DNA of 64,000 bases, taken from Carposina sasakii (lineage: Eukaryota; Arthropoda; Insecta; Lepidoptera; Carposinidae). The position numbers were made by a program, and so were the translations under genes. The stretch covers positions 3,906,001 to 3,970,000 of the forward strand of contig CP053154.1 of the NCBI GenBank assembly GCA_014607495.2, written 5' to 3'. Positions 54,604 through 64,000 of this stretch are shown one piece after another. Within the stretch, counting starts at the first letter, position 1. Every line of letters starts with the position of its first letter. The notes under the pieces are model-generated. The model was not told the DNA's origin and did no database searches. It worked only from the letters and a program-made list of their open reading frames with translations.

Positions 54604-57039
54604 ATGAAAGACCTCTTACTCTCCAATTGTGAGAAAAACTTCCTAAAAAGAATTATTTCTGAAGGTTATGTGAGTATTACAAAATTTCATAATATTTGCA
54701 ATTATTGTTTTGTTTAGAATGTTTATTTATAAAACTTCCTGTTTGCAGCGTTTAGACGGCCGAAATTATAATGAAAGCAGAAAACTTGATATATCCTTTG
54801 GATCCGAATACGGAAGCTGTATAGTATCTTTGGGAGAAACAAAGTAATGTACTTTCCTAAAAGTATTTCAATGTCTCAAGTTTCAGTACGAAGCAGTAGT
54901 AACTATGTGCTCCTCCTGCTAAATATTATATTTACAACTGCATCTTATCTTATTCCAGGGTATTGGCTCAAGTATCATGTGAAGTAGTACAGCCTAAACA
55001 AATACGGCCAAATGAAGGTATTCTTTATATTAATGTAGAAATCAGTTCAATGGCTGGCCCACAGTTTGAATCAAACAGGCAAACGGATCTACTAGTTTAC
55101 CTAAACAGGCTATTAGAGAAATGCTATAAGGATTCTAAGTGTATTGATTTAGAATCGCTTTGCATTGTTGTGGAAGAAAAGGCAAGTAATTATCTAAATA
55201 TATTTTGTATTAGTACTTACCTACTTATTTAATAAATACTTTAAGGTTCAGTTACTTACTCAATAGTTTATAGCTGAGCTAAATTGTGTTATACAGATGT
55301 TTTCAGTTTATAATTTAATTATTAAATAAAATTTCAGGTGTGGTCCCTTAGAGTTGACTTAAAAATTCTTAATCATGCCGGTAACCTCATAGAATGCACT
55401 AGCATTGCAACCCTGGCTTCTCTAGCACATTTCAAAAGGCCTGATGTCACCCGTAGCGGGGACAAAGTTATAATACATACAATTGCTGAAAAGGATCCTA
55501 TTCCAACTGTTCTATACCATTATCCAGTGTGCTTGAGTTTTGCTATTTTCAATCAAGAGTAAGTGTTAAGATTTCAGTTTTTTCTAAAAAGTGCAATGGA
55601 TGATCAGATCAAATCTCCTGGCTTCTTACAACATAATCTTGTGTTTTAGTGATGAGCTAATTATGATCACCCTTTTTACCAAGAAAAATATCCTAAAAAT
55701 CTTATTAAGATTCTTACTTTTTACAGCAGAAGTAAGTTACCCCATCTATGTCTTTGCCGCCCATGTCACCAATCTTCAATATGCGCAATTTACAATTTCA
55801 GTGTGCTGTTATCAGACCCTAGTTTTATGGAGGAGTCAGTCTGCAATTGCAACACGGAGGAAGGCACAAACACATCAGGAGCTCTGCTTGTGGTTGGCAT
55901 GAACCAGTATAAGGAACTATGCCTATTTGACCTTACTGGTGGTGCTGTCAACAACTCCAACTTAGTTCATAAAGCCATTATAAGTGCAGCAGAGAGAAGT
56001 AAACAGATTGTGGATACAGTAAAGAGTGTTATTATAGGAGATGATACTCTTAGGTAACTGTTATTATTTGTTACTCTATATATTATATAATTAATGAAGT
56101 ATGCTCTATTTTAGATTAGTTTGCAAGCAGGTAAGTATTGCTTATACATACTACCTCTTTTACTTTATCATCATAGCTAACAAATAATTAAACAAATCCA
56201 GGCATACACAATTAAATATTCAATTTGGCAGAAGAACTACAGAACTTTATTTACTATCTTATGTAGGATAATCTTGTATAATATTAGTAAGTTACTGTGT
56301 TCTGTAATATTATGTATAAACAAAATAAGCCAACTAACATTCCTATTTTTTTGTGCCTATTCCCATGTGAACATAAAGCCACAAAAATATAACTGCTGCC
56401 TGATTATTAACACCCACATATAATTTTGTTATAGGTACATACATGAATAAGTAATTACACAATAATGATTTAAATATTTATATTTCCAGACAAAAACGCA
56501 CAAAAATCAATTTTTCTAGTATAATAACTCAGGAGCATTTACTGTCCCTAAGCCGTAAAGATCTGAGTATTCGTCTGAAAAATTATAATGTAGGTGATAT
56601 CAATAAGCAAGATGAGGAAATGACAGATGATGATGATATTATGGAAGTGGAGATGAGCAAATATGATGGTAATTATTTAAATGAGTATGACTATAGATCA
56701 AAGATTTTATAGTAAAAAGTAAAAATAAATAATTTGACAGTCTTTATTTATAAGTAAAGTGGGATAATTCACTATCGAAATTAAGAATAAATAATTTAAT
56801 ATTTGTCATATTTTAAAACTAATATTAAACTTGTGCACTATTAAGTAGGCACCTGTGAATCTTAAATTGCACTTGTGACATATATTGAGATTGATCCAAA
56901 ATCTACAGGATTGTTATAATTTGAAAACATATTTTTTCTAGTTCTACCAACACATCCACAAACTGCTGAAGTTATTACGAAGAAAGGAGCTTCTACGTGG
57001 ATTGAAATATCTTCAGAATCAGAAGAAGAAGTTCTATAA
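54604..57039 (+). CDS. EXOSC9: Exosome complex component RRP45 (EXOSC9), seven exons
   Basis: A non-catalytic RNase-PH-fold subunit of the RNA exosome ring, which feeds RNA to the 3'-5' nucleases in nucleus and cytoplasm. Exons: 54604-54669, 54749-54843, 54959-55181, 55338-55558, 55802-56053, 56490-56668 and 56942-57039, giving 377 aa. Diagnostic blocks: RLDGRNYNESRKLDISFG (from residue 23), ETKVLAQVSCEVVQP, EGILYINVEISSMAGPQFE, EEKVWSLRVDLKILNHAGNL and HFKRPDV, all typical of Rrp45. The C-terminal part of the domain has GALLVVGMNQYKELC and NLVHKAIISAAERSKQ. An acidic tail follows (EMTDDDDIMEVEM), ending WIEISSESEEEVL, which resembles a SUMO-interaction motif. Intron 3 starts GCAAGT rather than GT; using the nearby GT would lead to an early stop. 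Polyadenylation signals follow at 57165 and 57182. Confidence 0.96.
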
Positions 57040-57164
57040 ATCATACACAATTGTATAGTTTAAATTGTAATTAAAATTACATTTTCAAATTTACTGTTAT
57101 AATAATCTCTCTTAAAACAATAATTGAATCATTTTGACACAGCAAGAAGATACATAAAGTTCAT

Positions 57165-57187
57165 AATAAATATACAACTATAATAAA
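57165..57187 (+). promoter_or_regulatory. Two AATAAA polyadenylation signals for EXOSC9
   Basis: AATAAA at 57165-57170 and 57182-57187, about 130 bases after the stop. They imply a short 3' UTR that stays clear of the convergent SAP30 coding end at 57488. Confidence 0.65.
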
Positions 57188-57487
57188 TAGCTCTTTTTGA
57201 AAATTGGAGTTCATTTTCATCAGATTTCATTGTTATTGACTGAAGCAAACCTAGCCACATTGTAACTAGGTAAAATGTTCTAATTTTGCAAACATCCTGT
57301 TAGTCAGATTTCAAATATCATACATGACAATCTTCAAGGTATACAAGGGAATTATACTGGCCAACATACTAACATTTTCTGACAAATGACATGTATGTGA
57401 CAACATTGTTAGTTGGTGTTAAATCTAATAATAAACTAAACCTAATTTAATACACTACACATTATCTCACAGTCTTTAGTCTGAGAA

Positions 57488-58918
57488 CTACACTGAGTCA
57501 GAATTCAATCCATTCCTTTGATCCAACTTATTCCCATTTGTTTTCACCATGTAGATAAAGTAAGTCATGATTTCTTTCTCATTTACTGGCAATGTCTTAA
57601 AGTGCTTCTGGATAACCTGGAATGAACATAAAGAATATTTATTAAACTAGATAGATACTTTGTTAATGGGTTTAAATTTTTACTAGTAATATTCTTTATT
57701 GTACACAGAGAAAAATAAGCATAATAAACGAATTAATAATAAAATTGTACATGACACATAATAATGTGTAAAATACATTAGACAACATTAGAGAATAATT
57801 AAATTGACATTATGGTCGATTCCGGCAATCATACTTAAACCAAAATCTAAATTTAGTCCTAACTGTCCCTTTCTCTCAGGCATGTTAAGAACAGAGAGGG
57901 ATAGACCTGACTAAGATTGGGTTTAGGTGTGACTGCCGAAATCAATCCTAATATGTTGATTTTTTTTAAATTTTAATTGATAATACCTATGACACTTACA
58001 TCTGCTAAATGGGCCTTGTTCAACCCAGGCCTGGTGGGTATTTTGTAATGTCTTTTATAGCGTCTTAAAGTATTAACTTGAAGTTGGAACCAATCCACTT
58101 CCGGGGAATCCATGTCCGCCTCATTACTGTCATTATCAGAATCTCTGGGCCTCCTCTGCTTTGTCCTTGCACACTGTATCATGGTTTTATGATAATCACA
58201 GATGTATGTGTGCCTCGCCTAAAAGTAAAGCATTTTTATTATTTAATGTGTAGTCCTTTCCATTTTTATTATGATGCTGTTGCAATTTATTCAGCAAGAT
58301 CTATATTGTAAGTATACTTTTTATTTTTGTTTGTATATTAGAAGCTAGGTACAACCTAATGTTATAAATGTGAAAGATTTAAGTGCTGTTAAATATATTT
58401 TTTTAATAAAAAGAGAATCTTATTATATTTGGATGTATGTTAGGCACTAACATCAATTTCTTCCACACATTATCAACCAAACATAGTTGATGAAACTATA
58501 CTTAGTTATAATTTAGAGTCACACAGATAAAGTTATGGGCATCAGCTAGTGAAACCTTGTAGAAATCAACATCAAAGTGAATATTTTGTTTGTGCATATA
58601 GAGAAAACACATTTTTCTTAGCAATTAGTTAACAACATAGTAATAACATAATATATTTACTTATTGCATTGAAATAGCTTATGATATACATACCTGTTGA
58701 TCGATGTTTAATTTAAGCCTCCTTTGCGCCACAGTCTTTTGTATACGCTTGCTGTATGAGGCATTGCCCGCAGGTCGTCTACATCTTTCGTTGTCATCTA
58801 CCAGACAACATATTTGATCGGAATTGCCACGAGAATCTTCTTCTCCTGTACTAAACCCGTTGTTCATTTGATACTCGCGTTGAATCATATATGACGAATA
58901 AATTTTACTACTACTCAA
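57488..58918 (-). CDS. SAP30: Sin3-HDAC complex subunit SAP30, three exons
   Basis: A bridging subunit of the Sin3/HDAC corepressor, acting on chromatin. Exons: 58918-58694, 58218-58000 and 57616-57488, all GT-AG and all phase 0, giving 190 aa (human SAP30 is about 220). The N-terminal zinc finger uses [10 protein letters not shown] (Cys37/38/46) and ICDYH (Cys82, His85). Between them lies the conserved [20 protein letters not shown] helix. A polar linker follows ([16 protein letters not shown]). The C-terminal Sin3-binding part reads [20 protein letters not shown], then [18 protein letters not shown] and [13 protein letters not shown]. This is the only SAP30-family gene in the window and is convergent with EXOSC9. 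SAP30L-type naming is possible because insects have one family member. Confidence 0.96.
57812..57948. mobile_element. 137-bp MITE in SAP30 intron 2, copy of 21632-21773
   Basis: Starts ATGGTCGATTCCGGCAATCA and ends TGACTGCCGAAATCAATCC. Interior TTTAGTCCTAACTGTCCCT matches the family. It lies 52 bases downstream of the exon 2 donor (intron 57999-57617). Confidence 0.7.
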
Positions 58919-61875
58919 GACTTCGCACCAGGCGAAATAGTAAATACTACGTATTCACAAAGACGCACAGTTGAGGTTAGAATTCGATCAAACACAAAAC
59001 ATTTATATTAAATGAATTAATGAAATACATTTCAAGGTTTACCAGGCTGAATTATATAGAATTCTTCTTAATACAACAGTTTAATAACACTTTAATCATT
59101 GCACAGGTATAAAAAATACCATAGCGACACTGTCGATTTTTAACTATCAATTACCACTCTTTCACTGACCACTGTATAGTTTTTACTTTGAAAATAACAA
59201 GAGTATATTCAAATAGATTAACAGTTTCGAGCAAATCCGTATTAAATCATAAATTTCATTGTAAACGGCAAGCAAACAGTTCCGCACCGATCGCCATTGG
59301 ATTAGTTTTTTTTTTATTTGTTGGCCGCTGGCCGCTGTCAGTGTTTAGTTTTTTGCTGTTGTGTTGTCAGTCACTCACTCACTCAAACAAACTATTAACC
59401 CTCCACTGGCTACTACGAGACTACTAAGCCTACCTACTACTAGCCAGTTAGCCAAAGTAATTCACACTCGGCGCAGGTATGTACCAAAAATGTTAACATA
59501 GGTACATATTATTGCTTATATTGAATTTTCTTTCACCATACGTAATAGGTAGACCGACACTTCTCTGTCTACTCTACCTATAGAATAGATGGATACACGC
59601 ACACATTAAGAAAATTATTGGTAGTTACCTATGTGTGAAATAGTGTTGTATTATAACATAACATCTTGCAACTATATAGATGTAGTACAAAAAATAAAGC
59701 AACGCTAGTTTAGTGATTGGTTGCGGTTTCGCGGGACATTCAAATGCAGCCAATCAAATGATAATGCCGCTGACAGCGACTGCTCATGTTATTCATTACG
59801 GTGAATGCGAAGTTCCCTACGAAATAAGCACTGAAATCGTGTGCTCGTTGTTATAAACATTATACTCGGTGAGTTTTTATTATTTTTTGCATTATAAAAT
59901 TGTGGAAAATGTACATTCGTAAGTAATTACTTTATAACAAAAGTTTTTTTTATATATTGCTGCCAGTGTTACATCTATGATTATATTTATAGTCCAACAT
60001 TCTAAATTTGTAAGCAAATGGCTGCCGACGTAAAGTGACACTATACGCATAACTACCTATACAAAAGTAGGTAAGTAGAAAATCTGTCTATGTGGGAGTG
60101 CCTGTAAAATTAATATAAACAGAATAATAAGTACATACATCATACTAAGGGCAGTAGGTAGATGCATGTTTAAATGTTGAATGTGTCGGTTGTTTAGATT
60201 TTTTATATAATTATGTAGGATAATTTACCTACATTATGTAATAAATAACTAACTAGGTGCTAATAATGAAATTAGTGAGTATGGAATAGGAATTTTAATT
60301 TTACAATAGTATTTTTTTGAGAGAGTAAATTTTTTACTGTTTTGTTTAGTTGTGGCAGTACAATAAAAATTTAATTGTAATTGAATTTACATTCATGTTA
60401 ACACGTTAGCACTTTCCGTAGGTATATTTATAAAAGTGAAAATACTATTTTGGGGACATAAATAGCCCTATACTAGAAGTACCCAACGTCAAATTTCAAT
60501 ACTAGAGAAATTTTTTGATTCCTAATTTTAAATTTGGTATAGGTACCTACTAGGTACTACTTAAAGGAATTGACGATAAAATCTGAGATATGCATAAAAT
60601 TTTTCAAGATCAGTTATTAAAATTTTTACTTACTTTTTTTATACATGGTTACCTACAGTGGGTCGATTTAACCTGTGACCCTGTATAACACATAATTTTT
60701 TAAAAGTTTTAAAAAATTTATTACAAAAATATTGTTTTAAAATTATTTTTTCTTAGAATGAATTAAAAAAATGTCTTTAGGTAAGTAATTTCTTAATTAA
60801 TTAGTAATCTCACATCGACATAAGCGGTACTCTTAGCAAAATGTATGCAATACCTACTACCTGAATTTTTAAAATTCTAATTACTTTTACCTACCTTGAT
60901 ATAGTTAATTTTACAGTTAGATCTTATATACTTACCTACTTAAATTTTAAAAACTTTCTAAGGCCGATAAGATATTCAGTTGATTCTTTTTTTCATCGTC
61001 TTATTTCATCAAGGACGTGGGAAATAAATATATAATGCGTAGCGTACTTACCTACTTAATCATGTTAAGTAACCGCAATCTGTTTTATCTAGATAACATG
61101 ATTGTATTTATTTAAAAAAAAATATATAATTGAAACAAGTTTGAAATTGTACACTACAGTAATCAATAAGTAACTAGATAAGCCGATCTTTACCTAGGTA
61201 TAATATATGTTTCTAATAAAAAAAAAAGTATAATTAATAAAAATATGTACCAAAGTGCTTTTATCATGTTATGAGGTATCTAATATGAAACGAAATTATG
61301 AAAGTATCCTTTTAAGATTGATAAGATTCAGTAAATGTTTCTTCTAAAAATGAATAACTGAGCGCGGCGCTAATCATCTTATTGACCGGTTACTGGACGA
61401 GCTTGTTGCCGCTTCGTGCATGTTCGGGTCCTATTCGGATCCTATTCGTGTTAAATCGAACGTTTTCGTAGTCACCGCTGCGTGTTGAGGGCGCCTATGT
61501 GCACTTGTTTAGCGTCTCATTGTGCGACGTTGCCAAATGTATTGACTCAAGTAGGAACGAAGACAAAACGTACGCGCGTGTTACTTACTGCCGGTAGCTT
61601 TTTGCTATCTATACAGGAATGTTGTGAATTTTGTTATGTGATGACTGTTTATAAGTAAAATTGTATATGTTTTTAACATTCAATGTAACTCTTTGTGACG
61701 ATAATCCATTGTGATCAAATTATCAGTGCTTTATTTGTGAACGTTGAGAAATTCTTGTGTTTTTCTGCGATCCCATATTATTCAGGAGATGTTTAATAAA
61801 ATATCTGAAAAGTAAATCATATTTCGAAAGTACAAAAAGACATAAAGGAACTGGTTCGAAAGCTGCAGTTGTAAG
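58919..61875. other. Divergent spacer: SAP30 promoter side and 5' region of the next gene
   Basis: 59180-59470 and 61380-61560 are more GC-rich than the rest and may include promoter or untranslated exons. Near 59800-59868, GCACTGAAATCGTGTGCTCG.. ends at TACTCG|GTGAGT, a plausible donor of a non-coding first exon for the gene at 61876. The remainder is AT-rich with no gene. Confidence 0.35.
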
Positions 61876-62193
61876 ATGGGGGAACAGGGCGCGACGGGGG
61901 GCGCTTGGGGTGCGCGCGACGAGGCCTCGTGGTGGCAAAGTGGCGCAGGTGAACTGCAGCAACAACAAATGAATGAAGAAATTGCTAGGAGTACTGCAGC
62001 TAATACTCATCAACTTTATACATATAAAATGACTGATGGTTTCTCCAATAATAGCACTACTACGGATAATACGCCTTCGACAAATTACGAGTATCGTATT
62101 ATGTCAAACTCTAATAACAGAGGAGCATCTACTCAGCAGACATGGTGGTATGCCTCCGGATCAGTCGACGCACAACAAAATTCATCACCTTCG
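61876..62193 (+). CDS. First coding exon of an unrecognised gene (106 codons seen)
   Basis: ATG at 61876 (context AAGATGG) opens an in-frame stretch that reaches a plausible donor, TCG|GTACGA, at 62194; reading on through the donor meets a stop soon after. The peptide starts MGEQGATGGAWGARDEASWW, is Gln-, Ser-, Asn- and Thr-rich, and contains two similar Trp pairs (ASWWQSG and TWWYASGS). Composition suggests a disordered N-terminus of a larger protein, such as an RNA-binding, transcription or trafficking factor, but I recognise no family. Downstream exons must be beyond the LINE insertion, outside the window. The upstream spacer has GC-rich stretches consistent with a promoter. Confidence 0.6.
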
Positions 62194-63098
62194 GTACGAT
62201 CTCTATTAGTTTTTTTAGTGTAGATTAATAAAATGGATTTAATAAGATTACAATTTGGATTAATGTTTTGATTATTATATTAATAAGCACTTAAGTATAT
62301 AAACTTGCATGTAAAATAACTGAAAACAGGTATATTGCGGTCCATTTTAGATGCAAAAATAATAATTAAATGATGACATTAAATTCTTAGATTGGTTATC
62401 CTAAATATATTAATCTAAAAATATAATAATTTATGTACGTGGTTACTCTACCCCAAAACTGTAACTAAATTCATATTAAATATAAGTAGGTAAGTACCTA
62501 TTTATTTATACATATACAAAATAATTAGGTACCTACCTATACTTTATAAATTCTACCAGTGGGGAAAAAATTTGTTATATCTTTAGAACTGTGGGTGAAG
62601 CAAACTGGATGAAATAGTAATCCCCTGCAAAAGGATTTTTCCAGCTCGTCATATTATGTAATAAGATAAAAAAAATGTCCAAAAACTTCTGATTAAAAAA
62701 AAAATTGACAAAAAAGATCTGAATTCATTTTCAGCTGGTTTCCGAGATTTTTTGATAACTACTTTCATGTTTCTAAAATTAATCAATGCATTTCACGGGT
62801 TAAGCTCGAAGAATCGATCGCCGCCGTTGACATTTTAATTAGGCTCACTCCGTCTGGACTCCACGTTGACCTATAGCTTCTTGTGTTTTTATTTTTCTGA
62901 GGGACGTGCGGCTTGCGGGACTTCCGTTGCTTTTTTTAAAACATGGGGATGGGTTTTTGTAGGTAGGAAAAAACATCAACTTTTTTTGGCGGGAACGCTT
63001 AAATGAAAAGACGTATTTTTATTTGGAAATTAATTTTATTTATTATTTATAGTTTAAATACCTATAATTGTTGTTGTTTTGCGTAATGTTAGTTGAAA
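62194..63098. other. Intron and likely 5' untranslated region of the LINE
   Basis: 62194-62780 is AT-rich. About 62790-63098 is more GC-rich (GAATCGATCGCCGCCGTTGA; CTGGACTCCACGTTGACC) and leads directly into the LINE ORF1. It may contain the element's internal promoter. The exact 5' end was not determined. Confidence 0.4.
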
Positions 63099-64000
63099 AT
63101 GGATGACGTAATTGAAAATTCACAATATAGTGAGTTAAATGACTGCGATTTAATGGAGGAAGAAATTATTATAGAAAGTGAGCAACAACTATCAGAAAGT
63201 CTCCCATTACTCATAGATGCGGAAAATAATTTAGTTCAGAGAAATCGAGTACCTGAGAAACGACCCCGACCCGACAGTGATGAAAGTTTTGGGAATGATA
63301 ATGACGGGTTTACGTTAGTAAAGCGAGGTCAGAAACGAAGGTTTACAACGAATTTGGCAGAGAATAAAATAAATGTCGAAGCAGAAAAGCAAAATCTGGG
63401 AAGAAATATAGTATGCATTACTTCTAAGGAAGTTCTACCGAAGCAATTTGGCATGGCAAAATTACTTAAATCTCAGAATGTGCAGAATATAGTTAAGATT
63501 CAATATAAAAACCCGTACAGAGTTTTGATACAATTTGACAACAAGGCGGATGCTGGCAATCTAGTTACTTGTGAAAAGATGCAGAGTTTAGGATATAGAT
63601 GTCAAATGATTGATGAGGTAAATCTGTCATATGGTATAATTAAGAGGGTGGACTTAGACATGGAGGAAAATGAAATGAAGGAAATACTATCCTGTGAGTA
63701 TGATATAGTTTCCATAAGAAGATTAAAACGTTTGTCTCAAGAAGGTATTTGGGTCAACAGTGAAACGGTGCGCTTATGCTTTAAAAGTTCTTCTCTGCCT
63801 TCATATGTAGTCGGTTATGGATGTAGATTCCAAGTTGAAGCATATACTTTCCCTGTTACCCAGTGTTCTGGATGCTGGAAATTCGGGCATCTTATACGTT
63901 CATGCCCGACAAGGAAAATTAGATGCCCAAAGTGTGGACAGGGTCACGCTAACTGTGAGACTCAAAATTTCAAATGTTTAAATTGTGATGGGAATCATAT
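63099..64000 (+). mobile_element. Jockey-like non-LTR retrotransposon, ORF1 (gag-like), open at window end
   Basis: An ATG at 63099 opens a 300-codon frame with no stop before the window edge. The N-terminus is acidic (EEEIIIESEQQL), followed by a basic patch (VKRGQKRRF), then an RRM-like region with PYRVLIQFDNKADAG. At the C-terminal end lies FPVTQCSGCWKFGHLIRSCP, a Cys-x2-Cys-x4-His-x4-Cys knuckle, followed by RCPKCGQGHANC and FKCLNCDGNH. This zinc-knuckle set is typical of ORF1 from the Jockey clade. The protein coats the RNA and carries it to the nucleus. The frame is fully intact here, so the copy is young; ORF2 (endonuclease and reverse transcriptase) would lie beyond the window. Confidence 0.88.

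Noticed and set aside
61876..62223. A complete 115-aa single-exon protein
   Set aside because: The last residues run past a good donor (TCG|GTACGA) into AT-rich intron-like sequence, so the exon more likely ends at 62193.

Overview
This is an insect nuclear window, almost certainly from a moth or butterfly. It is AT-rich, its genes are intron-split, and it is packed with short inverted-repeat elements, tRNA-derived SINEs and dispersed repeats typical of Lepidoptera. All coding calls were made by reading splice junctions and checking that the reading frame continues across them. Family names rest on recognised motifs, not on database searches.

Layout. (1) 1-17507, plus strand: the 3' six exons of a ZnT1/SLC30A1-type zinc exporter whose membrane part lies left of the window. 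Its introns hold many MITEs and SINEs. (2) 17508-24359: gene-free repeats between two convergent genes. (3) 24360-50707, minus strand: a complete nine-exon ionotropic receptor gene of 544 codons, most like the chemosensory co-receptor IR76b. (4) Its second intron is almost entirely one 14.35 kb mobile unit (33269-47620). This unit has a perfect 8-bp target duplication and near-identical ends of about 560 bp that run into 110-bp tandem repeats. Inside are a 414-bp satellite array, nested hAT and MITE debris, a 477-bp tandem duplication, and a two-exon gene for an unrecognised 157-aa protein lying between two copies of a roughly 600-bp direct repeat. (5) 50708-54603: repeats, including a miniature LTR element with a 5-bp target duplication and a perfect palindrome. 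(6) 54604-57039, plus strand: EXOSC9 (RNA exosome subunit, 377 aa), with one GC-AG intron. (7) 57488-58918, minus strand: SAP30 (Sin3-HDAC complex subunit, 190 aa), convergent with EXOSC9. (8) 61876-62193, plus strand: the first coding exon of an unrecognised gene. (9) 63099-64000, plus strand: ORF1 of a Jockey-like LINE, running off the window.

The host genes are unrelated housekeeping and chemosensory genes; I see no operon-like logic. The most unusual object is the foldback-like giant element in the IR76b-like intron. It shows no transposase of its own, has complex satellite-rich ends, carries an intron-containing gene, and looks like a composite of foldback ends. Its superfamily cannot be assigned from the sequence alone.
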